From: Sedimentisphaerales bacterium
GTDB taxonomy: Bacteria; Planctomycetota; Phycisphaerae; Sedimentisphaerales; SM23-30
Direction: 5' to 3'
Assembly: GCA_028281535.1 (NCBI GenBank)
Contig: JANQJS010000037.1
Location: forward strand, 172,078-236,077
Length of the DNA stretch: 64,000 nucleotides
Each line of letters opens with the position of its first letter. The stretch's first letter is position 1. The position numbers and the translations under genes were made by a program. The notes under the pieces were generated by a model that saw only the letters and a program-made list of their open reading frames with translations, ran no database searches and was not told the origin of the DNA. Below, in pieces: positions 43,959-53,020 of this stretch.

Positions 43959-43993
43959 CATTGGCCTCCTTTCATATGGTTACTATCGGTAAT

Positions 43994-44022
43994 TATACCA
44001 CTAGTCTGTACCAGTTGGTATA
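43994..44022. promoter_or_regulatory. Operator-like inverted repeat upstream of tetR
   Basis: TATACCA at 43994-44000 and TGGTATA at 44016-44022 form a perfect inverted repeat, and the middle contains CTAGTCTGTACCAGT, resembling the sites at 43211-43327. It lies about 35 bases upstream of the tetR start. Confidence 0.6.
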
Positions 44023-44078
44023 AAAAATTGTGGTTTTTTTAGATATAAATAACTTTTTGTGGATTTTTTGGGTGAATT

Positions 44079-44217
44079 AAAAGGGTTAGACACAATTTAA
44101 GTTACATATTTAAAACTGATAACCGAATGTGGTTGCGTAATTTAAGTGTCTAATGGTTCAACATCATCTGAGGGATGGTTGTTATAGTCAAAGGTTTAAC
44201 CGTTTGTCGTCCAAATA
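44079..44217 (-). pseudogene. Decayed duplicate of the 3' end of the DUF481-like gene
   Basis: This stretch aligns closely with 45441-45597, the end of the neighbouring DUF481-like gene plus its downstream bases. On the minus strand it still reads FDYNNHPSDDVEPLDT, against FDYNNQPPDDVEPLDT in the intact gene, then a 2-base insertion brings a stop; beyond it the remnants of YATTFGYQF are out of frame. About 20 bases are also missing further upstream. It has no start and is non-functional. Confidence 0.85.
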
Positions 44218-44280
44218 AATAAAGGTATCAGGTGTTTATTTGCCTCTTTTGATTTTTCTTAGAGCATGGATTTAATTATC

Positions 44281-45411
44281 TCAGTCGAATACCATAAAGA
44301 TGTAAGCAATAAACAGGATGAGGTGAACAATGCCGTGGATGGTGTTGGTCTTGTTGCTGGCAAAGGTCAGGATAGCGACCAATACCGTGGTAATCAATAG
44401 AACCGATTCCACAGGATCCAATCCCAGCACGACCTTGTTGCCAGTGATTAAACCAATCGTCAGGACAGCGGGAACTGTCATGCCAATCGTTGCGAGCGCC
44501 GAGCCCAGGCAAATATTAACTGATCGCTGAAGATGATCGTCCCGTGCGGCTCTGATCGCGGCAAGGCCTTCCGGGGCCAATACCAGAATTGCGATAATGA
44601 TACCTCCAATCGCTGCAGGCGCATGTAATGATGCGATCTGATAATCTAAGACCTTTGCCAATGCCTTGGAGAGAAGCACAATCGGCACCATATTGGCCAG
44701 CAAAAAGCCAGCATGCAGCCCTACGGATTGGACAACCAGGCCCTCATGATCATGTGGGTTCTGACCACTGGTTCCTGGTGCTATGAAATGGCCGCGATAC
44801 CTTAGCGTTTGTGCTGTGAGAAAGGCGGTATATAAACAAATTGAAACCAAAGTCGCAAACACCATCTGCGCATTTGAATAAGTACCCGCTTCGGTTGACT
44901 CGGTAAAATTGGGAAGAATCATTGTAAGGATCGATAGAGGAACCAACACAACAAGAAATGTATTTGCACCTTGAAGATTGTGAACCTGTTCACGATGTCT
45001 GCGACCACCCACCAAAAGCGAAATACCAACAAGCCCATTTAGAACGATCATCAAAACCGCAAACATCATGTCGCGTCCCAGCGTTGGATCGTCTGCACCT
45101 GTCAACATCACTGCGGATATCATCACTACCTCGATACTAATTACAGACAGTGTCAGGATCAACGTCCCGTACGGTTCTCCCAGTTTTATGGCCAGACAAT
45201 CGGCATGATGTACAACGCGAAATGACATCCAAAGCATCGTCAAAAACAGCCAAATGAACAGAAACATGGGAGATGACCAACCTGATAGATGATCCAGCCA
45301 GCTTTTACCGATGAACCAGAAGACCAGTAATGTCATGAGGCCAAACAAAAGACTCATCTCACGTTTGAGTATAACAAGCTTACTATTAGAGCGATCTTTC
45401 GTGGCAGTCAT
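44281..45411 (-). CDS. chaA: ChaA-type cation/proton antiporter
   Basis: A 376-residue inner-membrane protein of about 11 helices in the Ca2+/cation antiporter family. Signature regions are KLGEPYGTLILTLSVISIEVV (first acidic repeat), LNGLVGISLLVGGRRHREQ and, in the second repeat, ILVLAPEGLAAIRAARDDHLQRSVN. E. coli ChaA exchanges Na+, K+ or Ca2+ for protons at alkaline pH; a similar role is likely. AAGGAA lies 6 bases before the ATG. The gene is sandwiched between the 3' end of the DUF481-like gene and a decayed copy of that 3' end, so it may have arrived by insertion or rearrangement. Confidence 0.9.
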   Translation of the reverse strand: MTATKDRSNSKLVILKREMSLLFGLMTLLVFWFIGKSWLDHLSGWSSPMFLFIWLFLTMLWMSFRVVHHADCLAIKLGEPYGTLILTLSVISIEVVMISAVMLTGADDPTLGRDMMFAVLMIVLNGLVGISLLVGGRRHREQVHNLQGANTFLVVLVPLSILTMILPNFTESTEAGTYSNAQMVFATLVSICLYTAFLTAQTLRYRGHFIAPGTSGQNPHDHEGLVVQSVGLHAGFLLANMVPIVLLSKALAKVLDYQIASLHAPAAIGGIIIAILVLAPEGLAAIRAARDDHLQRSVNICLGSALATIGMTVPAVLTIGLITGNKVVLGLDPVESVLLITTVLVAILTFASNKTNTIHGIVHLILFIAYIFMVFD

Positions 45412-45440
45412 GATTAGTTCCTTATGCCGCGGAGAAAAAT

Positions 45441-45597
45441 AAAAGGCTCAGACACTATTTAAGTCGTATACTTAGAATTGATAACCAAACGTAGTTGCGT
45501 AATAAGTGTCTAATGGTTCGACATCATCTGGGGGTTGGTTGTTGTAATCGAAGGTGACTCCGCTTTTGATAAATGTTTTTCGTTTGTCGTCCATATA
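45441..45597 (-). repeat. Parent copy of the repeat flanking chaA
   Basis: The last part of the DUF481-like gene and about 30 bases beyond its stop are duplicated at 44079-44217 in the same orientation. The two copies keep long identical blocks such as AAGTGTCTAATGGTTC, and the repeats flank chaA directly. Confidence 0.8.
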
Positions 45598-46656
45598 AAC
45601 GACGAGTGATGTATCGGCATTGATCCGAAAATTCTTTTCGTTATTTAAGTCGGGAATCCATTTTGTTTTTTGTGTTAAGTCAACGCGTTTATTAATTTTC
45701 AAACGCAGTTCCGAAACGGCTTGAGCAATTGGTGTTGAATTGGACTCATCAATCGTAATGGTTTTTGTTTTTGGTTGACCACTGACAGGATCTATTTTTT
45801 CGATATTTTTATTTTTATCGACGCTCTCGGTTTGGATGCCGAGCCCAACGCTGGTTTCATAATTGACCTTCTCGCTTTTGACCCATGCATAAGCAAGCCC
45901 TGAGTTGATTACTGCACGATAGTTGATGCGTTGTACTCGGTCATTTTCAAAATCAAATGAGGTAAATGCCGAATAATTTTTTGTTTCAGCTTTTTGAACG
46001 CGAACCCCAAATCGGTATTCTTCGTCTGTGACACTGCGGTCGCCATCTGAATTTTTGTTGGCATAGAGCGATCTGAAATAGGCAGAGTTTTTCCAGAGAG
46101 GGTTTCGGGCGTTGAGTTTTAAGTGTGTTCCGATGGACGCGCGTTCAGTATTGCCACTACGCCCTGCTAAAAGTAGTTCAAAAGAACGATCCCAGATAAA
46201 TTTGTTTTTTGACTCCTCTTTCGATTCCGTCTTTTCTTTTGGTTTAGTTGTTGTCACAGGAACCGGTTTGACTTGCTTTATCTTTTGGGTGTCATCAATT
46301 ATAACTGGTTTGCCCAAAGTGACAATTTCGCCAAGATTGACAGGCCGTTTTGTTTTGCCATCAAAAAGATATTGTTGGTTGTTTTCAAAAAGTAATCGTC
46401 CACTTGTTGCGGGTTGATCCACTTGCAAAACCATTGTTTTGGGTTGCACTGTCTCAAGTGATTTTAGTTTTTTGATAGGGATGGTTAATGAACCCAGTTG
46501 ATCAGATTCAAATTTCAGTGTGTGCTTATTGATCGAAATAACTTTACCACTGAGACTATCCTGGTTTTGAAACGTGATCGTATCAGCGTTTGTATCGGGC
46601 GTTTTTAAAATAAATATCGCCAGGAACATCATACTGAGGGGGATCCATTTGCGCAT
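45472..46656 (-). CDS. DUF481-like outer-membrane beta-barrel protein
   Basis: An exported protein of about 394 residues; the ATG at 46656 is chosen because GAGGAG lies 8 bases upstream and a signal peptide follows (MRKWIPLSMMFLAIFILKTPDTNA, shown by its ends). The N-terminal third holds a small domain (DTITFQNQDSLSGKVISINK). After a Lys/Glu-rich linker the C-terminal half shows alternating strands ending in an aromatic residue (DTYYATTFGYQF), as in DUF481 barrels, some of which are salt-induced. A longer frame from 46719 lacks a good start. The partial copy of its 3' end lies on the other side of chaA. Confidence 0.75.
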   Translation of the reverse strand: MRKWIPLSMMFLAIFILKTPDTNADTITFQNQDSLSGKVISINKHTLKFESDQLGSLTIPIKKLKSLETVQPKTMVLQVDQPATSGRLLFENNQQYLFDGKTKRPVNLGEIVTLGKPVIIDDTQKIKQVKPVPVTTTKPKEKTESKEESKNKFIWDRSFELLLAGRSGNTERASIGTHLKLNARNPLWKNSAYFRSLYANKNSDGDRSVTDEEYRFGVRVQKAETKNYSAFTSFDFENDRVQRINYRAVINSGLAYAWVKSEKVNYETSVGLGIQTESVDKNKNIEKIDPVSGQPKTKTITIDESNSTPIAQAVSELRLKINKRVDLTQKTKWIPDLNNEKNFRINADTSLVVYMDDKRKTFIKSGVTFDYNNQPPDDVEPLDTYYATTFGYQF

Positions 46657-46781
46657 GACGACATCTCCTCGCATTTGGGATGGACTTTGAGAAAACGGTA
46701 TACTCGTGATAGATTTCAACTTCTTTCACCTTCCTTGGCGAATCGCATTAAAATCCCTTACTCATTTATTTTCGATAACCA

Positions 46782-48218
46782 CTAATTGAGGTTCATGGTC
46801 ATCAAGAATTCAGCGTTTGTTTTGACTTTCTGCAAGCGTGTTTTCAGCAGTTCGATACTTTCCACTGGATTCATATCGCTGAGAACACGACGAAGTCTGT
46901 AAATGAGTTCTAATTCTTTTGGATCGAGTAATAATTCTTCGCGACGTGTACCACTGCGACTAATGTCGATCGCAGGCCAGGTACGTCGGTCAACCAGACG
47001 TCGGTCCAGGTGCAATTCCATGTTACCTGTTCCTTTGAATTCCTCGAAAATAACTTCGTCCATTTTGGAACCCGTATCAACCAGTGCGGTTGCCAGGATG
47101 GTCAATGAACCACCTTCTTCAATATTACGGGCGGCACCGAAGAATTTTTTGGGTTTTTCCAGAGCGTTTGAATCCACACCACCGGTCAGGATCTTACCTG
47201 AGTGAGGTGCTTCAGTGTTGTATGCACGTGCCAGACGTGTAATCGAGTCGAGTAGAATGACAACATCGTTGCCATATTCAACCAGACGTTTGGCTTTTTC
47301 GATGACCATTTCAGCCACTTGTACGTGTCGGCTGGCAGGTTCATCAAAGGTCGAACTAATCACTTCGACATCTTCTGCGGTTGCACGTTCCATTTCGGTC
47401 ACCTCTTCGGGGCGTTCATCAATCAAGAGAATGATTAATCGAACGGCTGGGTGATTGGAGCTGATGGCATTGGCAATTTTTTCCAGCAAGATGGTTTTAC
47501 CGGTTCTTGGTGGTGCCACGATCAAGCCACGCTGGCCTTTACCTACGGGAGTGACCAGATCAACAATTCGCATATTGATTTCTTCGGCCCTGGTTTCCAG
47601 AGTGAAACGTTCATTAGGGTGCAGTGGAGTGAGGTCCTGGAATAAAACTTTTTCAGTTAAGACTTCAGGATCTTCGAAGTTAATCGCTTCGACACGTAGT
47701 AGTGCGAAATATTTTTCAGATTCTTTTGGTGGACGAATTTGCCCGGCAATGATGTTACCATTTCTCAGGCCAAAGCGGCGAATCTGAGACGGTGACACAT
47801 AAATATCATCGGGACATGGCAGGTAGTGATACTCAGGACTTCTTAAAAAGCCAAAACCGTCAGGCAAGAGTTCCAAGACACCTTCGCCATACATGAGACC
47901 ATTTTGCTGGATGCGTTCTTTAAGGATCTTAAAGATCAGTTCCTGCTTTTTTAGCCCGGTGTAGTCCATGAGGTTTTCCTGCTTGGCTAATTCGTAGAGA
48001 CTTTCTACGGTCATCTTTTGCAGGTCGGTGATATGCAATTCACCCTTTTTTACCTCTTCATATTTTTCATGCGTTTCATCTGGCTTTTGAGATTTGCCTT
48101 TAGTGCCACCATTGTCTTGAGCTTCATCTTCAATGACAGCGGCTTCGCTGGATTCAACGCTAGGTTTTGATGATTTTTTCTTTTTAGTTTTTGTGCTTCG
48201 AGTTCCGGCCTTGGCCAT
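46782..48218 (-). CDS. rho: Transcription termination factor Rho
   Basis: Hexameric RNA helicase that ends transcription. The 478 residues start with a Lys/Ser/Glu-rich extension of about 60 residues, then the N-terminal Rho domain ([18 protein letters not shown]), the RNA-binding cold-shock-like domain ([20 protein letters not shown]), and the ATPase domain with Walker A ([16 protein letters not shown]), Walker B ([17 protein letters not shown]), the Q loop ([10 protein letters not shown]) and R loop (GTGNMELHL). AAGGAG is 10 bases upstream of the ATG. A leader of nearly 300 bases with a stable hairpin lies between coaE and rho. Confidence 0.97.
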   Translation of the reverse strand: MAKAGTRSTKTKKKKSSKPSVESSEAAVIEDEAQDNGGTKGKSQKPDETHEKYEEVKKGELHITDLQKMTVESLYELAKQENLMDYTGLKKQELIFKILKERIQQNGLMYGEGVLELLPDGFGFLRSPEYHYLPCPDDIYVSPSQIRRFGLRNGNIIAGQIRPPKESEKYFALLRVEAINFEDPEVLTEKVLFQDLTPLHPNERFTLETRAEEINMRIVDLVTPVGKGQRGLIVAPPRTGKTILLEKIANAISSNHPAVRLIILLIDERPEEVTEMERATAEDVEVISSTFDEPASRHVQVAEMVIEKAKRLVEYGNDVVILLDSITRLARAYNTEAPHSGKILTGGVDSNALEKPKKFFGAARNIEEGGSLTILATALVDTGSKMDEVIFEEFKGTGNMELHLDRRLVDRRTWPAIDISRSGTRREELLLDPKELELIYRLRRVLSDMNPVESIELLKTRLQKVKTNAEFLMTMNLN

Positions 48219-48387
48219 GATTGGTAAACTCCTTGGTTACCTGGAATTAAATGTAATTTATAACAGCTATGTTATTTATGAATAAAAACGATGTAGATCA
48301 AACGTATCGTTAATGACGATGATTATTTGCATGTATTAAACGGTTATGCCCAGATATCTGAGTCGATCTTCAACCTTGAAAATCTCA

Positions 48388-48427
48388 ATTGCAGGGAAAG
48401 AATATTCCAAACCTTACCCCCTGCAAT
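48388..48427 (-). repeat. Hairpin in the rho leader
   Basis: ATTGCAGGG at 48388-48396 and CCCTGCAAT at 48419-48427 form a perfect 9-bp stem in the region between coaE and rho. On the minus strand no T run follows it directly, so it may be a leader structure and not a terminator. Confidence 0.5.
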
Positions 48428-48503
48428 CCAATAAATCCACATTTTATATTCCACGTATTTGTCCAATACTCAATCAAAGAAGGATTGGAAGAAATACCTG
48501 AAA

Positions 48504-49118
48504 TTATTTTTCCAGTATCAGGGGAAGTATTTTGGCTGTCTGTTTAGCCAAATCAGAAATACTAGAATTGTTACTTATCATATGATCGGATATTTCCTGC
48601 TTAATGTCCAGAGTTAATTGCTGTTTTTCTACATTTTTTATTTTCTCGAGATCCCACCCTTTGGATTCTTGCAGTCGCTGATGCCTAACTTCTTGATCTG
48701 CATGGACATAAATAATGGCATTGCACCAGGATTGCTGGCCAACCTCCAGCAGTAGTGGTACGTCCAGTACGATGGCTTTGATATTTGGATCACTTTGATA
48801 TTGTTCAATGAGCTCTTTTTCCCGCTCAAAAATACGCGGATGTACGATGTTATTGAGTTTATCCAGGGCCTTTTTTTCCTTAAAAACAAGATCCCCCAGA
48901 ATTTTCCGGTCGATTTGGCCATCAGGATTTAAGATGGCCTGTCCAAATGCCTCGACAATTTCACTAATCACATCGGGATGTGTCATCAGTTCATGATTAA
49001 TATGGTCGGCATTGATCACTGCACAGCCGGCTTTTTCAAATTCCTGTGAGACACTGGATTTGCCTGAGCCAGGTGAGCCGACAATGCCAATAATAGATTT
49101 TTTATTATTTGCCATCAT
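48504..49118 (-). CDS. coaE: Dephospho-CoA kinase
   Basis: Final enzyme of coenzyme A synthesis, phosphorylating dephospho-CoA. The 204 residues carry the P-loop GIVGSPGSGKSSVSQEF, the substrate motif VINADHINHELMTHP and the segment VLDVPLLLEVGQQSWCN, all typical of CoaE. It is probably co-transcribed with rho, about 285 bases downstream. Confidence 0.95.
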   Translation of the reverse strand: MMANNKKSIIGIVGSPGSGKSSVSQEFEKAGCAVINADHINHELMTHPDVISEIVEAFGQAILNPDGQIDRKILGDLVFKEKKALDKLNNIVHPRIFEREKELIEQYQSDPNIKAIVLDVPLLLEVGQQSWCNAIIYVHADQEVRHQRLQESKGWDLEKIKNVEKQQLTLDIKQEISDHMISNNSSISDLAKQTAKILPLILEK

Positions 49119-49290
49119 GTCATTCCAAATTTTTTTATCGATTACGTCAAGATGTTTTTGTTAATAGACGTCGTGCATTTTGTGTCATGTGATTTGAGAG
49201 GAGTCTGCAATCGTTTGGTGGTACTGTAAGTATTTCATTAGAAATAGATTACGATTGGATTACTGTTGGGTTTCATTTTAGCCTCGTTTT

Positions 49291-49299
49291 TGTTATAAT
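49291..49299 (+). promoter_or_regulatory. Extended -10 promoter ahead of the sulfatase-exosortase unit
   Basis: TGTTATAAT at 49291-49299 is an extended -10 (TG one base before TATAAT). No good -35 is visible. The next start codon is at 49396. Confidence 0.5.
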
Positions 49300-49395
49300 T
49301 TACTCTTAACCACAAATATTCATATTTCTCCGTTTGACTGGAGATGGATATTTCACTTTTTAATTTCTTGTGAAAACAATCAATAAGTACAAATA

Positions 49396-51360
49396 ATGCA
49401 GATAGAATGCTCAAATAATTCTGATCCCGTTGGAATTATCAACAAAATTCAGAGTTTTTTACTCAAAATCCCACGGATAGAAACCACTATTTTGTTAGTA
49501 GGATTTCTTGTTACCGTTGTTGGTAAACCTCTTTTGTTTATCAAGCGGTCGGAAGTATTTGAAATTAATCAACTCATCTATATTCTATTTCCTGATATCA
49601 TATTGTTTGGGATGGTTTATATAGGGATAAACCTTTGTTTGTATTGGCGTCCAAGTCGGCATTTTCAAAGATTTTGGTTGGTATTTTCTTTCTTGATCAC
49701 GCTATGGGCGATTTTAAATATTGGTTGGCTTTTTGCAAGTGGTGTGCAATTGCAACCTGGAATTTTGATTGTGCTTATAAAAGATCCAAGAGAAATATGG
49801 CCCCTGTTGCAAGCGCATTTGGTGGCAAAAAAACTCTTTTTTGCATTGGTGACACTGGGAATTATCATTGTACTTTCAATTTGCATGATTCGGTTTTTCT
49901 CTCCACAGAAACTGAATTCTACCAAAAATAATTTTCGTCGTCGATTTATTGGAACATCGGTTTGTGTCTCTGCCATGTTTTTTGCTCAGGCATTTGTGAA
50001 TCCTGGTTTATCATCAAATTTATATTTTGATAATTTAAGTTATAGTAGTCATTGGCAAGCGATAAAGACTTTAGGGAATTATTTACCTGATACAGAGCGG
50101 ATAACGAATGTGCCCTACGTTGGTCAAAGAGAGATCATTCTTCCGAGTTCAACAGATCAGGCAAAACCCAATGTCATTATTTTACTTTTGGAAAGTGTTT
50201 CTTATGCGGCCAGCGGATTGGGTGATCCAAGCTTAGTGCATATGCCATTTTTGGAAAGTTTGGCGAAACAAGGTGTCGAATTTACAAGAACCTATGCACC
50301 AGTACCTATGACAACCAAGGCCCATTGGTCTACATTGACAGGAACAACACCCATCATTAAACCAAATTATGTTGAAGCTATTCCTGGTGAGAACACCTAT
50401 GAAAGTTTACCCTCTATCCTAAAGAGGAATGGATATACGAGTGGATTTTTTGAAATGTCGAAGGGGAATTTTGAATGTGCGCCAGGGTTATTTCATAATT
50501 TGAATTTTGATATTGCCTGGTTTAGAGAGAATCTTGAGGACCCTTCAACTTATTTAGGATACCTTTCGGGTGATGATTGCAAAATCATTGAACCTGCATT
50601 TGATTGGGTTCAGCAACAAAACGGGCCTTTTCTATTAACAATGATTACCACGGTTGCACATCATCCGTTTGTTGTTCCTGCTTCTTTTGAACCTCCAGCC
50701 GAGACGCCCTATGAAAGATATTTACAGACATTGAGATATTCCGATTTGTTTCTCAAAAAAGTTTTTCAGAAGATGGAGTCATTGGGTTTAACAGAGAATT
50801 CGATTGTTTGTATCTTAGGGGACCATGGATGTAGTTTTTCACAAGATCAAGGGTATGTCAGATGGTATCCTAGTGAAGATCTGGTTCGTATTCCTTGGGT
50901 GATGCTTTGGCCTGGACACATTGAAGCGGATACAAAACGAGATGGGCTTTGTAGTCAAATCGATGTGACTCCCACACTTTTAAACCTGATGGGGTATGAT
51001 ATTCAACAAGCAAATTTCGATGGATTAGATGTATTAAATAAAATACCTGACACAAGGCGTGTTTATTTTTCCTCATGGCTACCAGATAGTCCAAGGGGGT
51101 TTGTTGAAGCAGACAGAAAGTGGGTTTATCGCCCCAGTGTTGATAAGATGGATTTGTACCATTTAGATCAAGATCCTCAAGCCATGCGTCCAGTCGAATA
51201 TGTTGGAGGCGATCGGGAAAAGATTCAGCAGGAAATACTTCACTGGGCGAATACAACCCAAATTTCGATATCGCCTACAAGTTTTACAGAACAAATTTTA
51301 TTTGACCATTGGCAAACATTTAGTTCTGGTCAACGTGGATGGGCTTATTATGTGCCTTAA
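49396..51360 (+). CDS. LtaS/sulfatase-like membrane phosphotransferase or hydrolase
   Basis: A 654-residue protein of the alkaline-phosphatase superfamily. The first 200 residues hold about five membrane helices; the extracytoplasmic domain begins with PNVIILLLESVSYAASGLG, the metal-binding start seen in sulfatases and lipoteichoic acid synthases. The nucleophile region reads VPMTTKAHWSTLTGTTP, with Thr in place of the formylglycine Cys or Ser of true sulfatases, which favours a phosphoglycerol- or phosphoethanolamine-transferase-like role. C-terminal metal ligands appear in CILGDHGCSF. It is probably co-transcribed with the exosortase-like gene 31 bases downstream. Confidence 0.8.
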   Translation: MQIECSNNSDPVGIINKIQSFLLKIPRIETTILLVGFLVTVVGKPLLFIKRSEVFEINQLIYILFPDIILFGMVYIGINLCLYWRPSRHFQRFWLVFSFLITLWAILNIGWLFASGVQLQPGILIVLIKDPREIWPLLQAHLVAKKLFFALVTLGIIIVLSICMIRFFSPQKLNSTKNNFRRRFIGTSVCVSAMFFAQAFVNPGLSSNLYFDNLSYSSHWQAIKTLGNYLPDTERITNVPYVGQREIILPSSTDQAKPNVIILLLESVSYAASGLGDPSLVHMPFLESLAKQGVEFTRTYAPVPMTTKAHWSTLTGTTPIIKPNYVEAIPGENTYESLPSILKRNGYTSGFFEMSKGNFECAPGLFHNLNFDIAWFRENLEDPSTYLGYLSGDDCKIIEPAFDWVQQQNGPFLLTMITTVAHHPFVVPASFEPPAETPYERYLQTLRYSDLFLKKVFQKMESLGLTENSIVCILGDHGCSFSQDQGYVRWYPSEDLVRIPWVMLWPGHIEADTKRDGLCSQIDVTPTLLNLMGYDIQQANFDGLDVLNKIPDTRRVYFSSWLPDSPRGFVEADRKWVYRPSVDKMDLYHLDQDPQAMRPVEYVGGDREKIQQEILHWANTTQISISPTSFTEQILFDHWQTFSSGQRGWAYYVP

Positions 51361-51391
51361 CCCGTATGAGTGACAATGGAGTTATAAGTGG

Positions 51392-52276
51392 ATGACTGAT
51401 AGAGTTAAAACACAATCAATTAGTTTTTTAGTGTTAGTTGGTTTAATGAGCTGGGCTTTTTGGCCAGAATTGCAGAAGATTGTCAGTAGAGGATTGTCAG
51501 ATAGTGAGTGGGTGCATATTTTATTATTGCCATTTGCTATCGTATTTATTTTTTATTTGAATCGAGATCATTTACTACCAAAAATAACTATGGGGTCTAA
51601 ATGGGGACTATTACCTATTTTTATGGGAGTGATTTTGTATGCATTGTGTGAATGGCCATTTTCCTATGGTATTGTACAGGATTATATGATATTGCCGGTA
51701 TTGATTGGTTTAAGCTGGTTGATTTTTGGTAAACAATTTACCATTAAAATTATGCCTTTATTCCTGTTGGTTTTTATATCGATTCCTATAGGTAGCCGTA
51801 TATGGGCTACATTAATTATTTACCCTGAAACATTAACATTGTCTTTAACCAGTTATATGATGGATCTTCTTCCGGGGGTTGAAACCACACTATCGGGAAC
51901 AGATATAACACTACGGTTGAGTCAGGGAGAAAAAATAATTGCCATTGGTGAATCTAATCGCGGGGCAAAATTATTCATGGCATCAGGGTTTATTGCTCTT
52001 TTTGTATTGTATTCATCCCGATGTTCTTTGGCTCGAAAAGTCATCGTGTTCATTTTGTTGATTCCGGTTGTGTTAATCAGTAATTTTATTCGTTTTTTGT
52101 TATGGGGGATCCTTTTAGCTTACACTCCATTAGATTACTTGAGTTCTGCCCCCAGGACTATTACAGGTATATTTGCTTTGTTATTCGTTTATATGGTCGT
52201 TTGTTTTTTATGTGCCGTAAAATTAAATTTATTTGTTGAAGACTCTGATGATGAACAGACTTCAAATGAGGTTTAA
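51392..52276 (+). CDS. Exosortase-like membrane protein lacking apparent catalytic Cys and His
   Basis: A 294-residue inner-membrane protein with about eight helices. Exosortases process C-terminal sorting signals through a Cys-Arg-His triad. Here the Cys region, usually EACSGLR, aligns as GESNRGAK (residues 186-193), the Arg region matches as ISNFIRF (Arg234), and the His position four residues before a conserved Gly reads R255 in APRTITG. So only the Arg seems to be retained. The relationship rests on topology, the three motif regions in order and the EpsI-like gene that starts 3 bases after the stop. It may be a non-catalytic or divergent exosortase. Confidence 0.65.
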   Translation: MTDRVKTQSISFLVLVGLMSWAFWPELQKIVSRGLSDSEWVHILLLPFAIVFIFYLNRDHLLPKITMGSKWGLLPIFMGVILYALCEWPFSYGIVQDYMILPVLIGLSWLIFGKQFTIKIMPLFLLVFISIPIGSRIWATLIIYPETLTLSLTSYMMDLLPGVETTLSGTDITLRLSQGEKIIAIGESNRGAKLFMASGFIALFVLYSSRCSLARKVIVFILLIPVVLISNFIRFLLWGILLAYTPLDYLSSAPRTITGIFALLFVYMVVCFLCAVKLNLFVEDSDDEQTSNEV

Positions 52277-52279
52277 CTG

Positions 52280-53020
52280 ATGACATCTAAACAAAAGAAT
52301 TCTGCTGGAATATTTTTTTCCCTTTCATTTTTAATACCTGCCATCTTATTTGTTTTTATGGCAACATCCTTAAGACCTCTGTTGGGGACTTTAAAAGAGC
52401 ATTATTCAAAGGAATCGATTGAGCTAAGGAAATCATTGCATGAATTTAATTTGTCTTACTTGCCTTCATTTGTGAGCGATTGGTCATTTACAACTGAAAA
52501 AGCAAAAGATGATGTAGAAACGCAGGAGTATGTAATTGGGCGAATGGCACATAAAAATTCAAAGGCATTTCCCAACAAAGCGGCTGTTTTTGTTACATAT
52601 TATAGTGAACCAGGTAATCAGATTCCCCATACGCCCGATGTGTGTGCAAGACAAGGCGGGGCAACAGTTCTAGAAAAACGTTTTATTACCATCGATGTGC
52701 CTGGATTAAAAGGGACATCGAAAGAAGTAGAAGTCTGTCTGTTAAAATTGCGAGAAGCGGGAGTATGTACATTGGTTTTATACACCATTTGTGCTGAAGG
52801 CCAGTTTCGAGCGACGCGCGGGGAAGCTCGCTGGATATTAGATAAGCCGGGTAATAAACGTGTTTATTTCAGTAAAATTGAATCCCTGGTCTTTTACCCG
52901 GTAGATTATACCACAGAGCAAGAAACTCAAGTGCTTGCATTAGGAAAAAAATTGTTTGTCGAAACAGTACGTCCTTTGGTTGAACATTTTTATCCAACGC
53001 AGGAAGATCTAATGCGGTAA
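52280..53020 (+). CDS. EpsI-like exosortase-associated protein
   Basis: A 246-residue protein with one N-terminal membrane helix (about residues 9-32) and a periplasmic domain. The motif HTPDVCARQGG (His117, Cys122) and the surrounding pattern match the EpsI family (H-[ST]-P-x-x-C...G), which is often encoded beside or fused to exosortases and acts in exopolysaccharide or protein export. Further on come ICAEGQFRATRGEARWIL and KRVYFSKIESLVFYP. It starts 3 bases after the exosortase-like gene and its last 12 bases overlap the end of the convergent gene. Confidence 0.7.
   Translation: MTSKQKNSAGIFFSLSFLIPAILFVFMATSLRPLLGTLKEHYSKESIELRKSLHEFNLSYLPSFVSDWSFTTEKAKDDVETQEYVIGRMAHKNSKAFPNKAAVFVTYYSEPGNQIPHTPDVCARQGGATVLEKRFITIDVPGLKGTSKEVEVCLLKLREAGVCTLVLYTICAEGQFRATRGEARWILDKPGNKRVYFSKIESLVFYPVDYTTEQETQVLALGKKLFVETVRPLVEHFYPTQEDLMR

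Noticed and set aside
40140..45600. Transposon or integron carrying the TetR and chaA region
   Set aside because: No transposase, integrase or terminal inverted repeats were found; only the direct repeat around chaA is visible.
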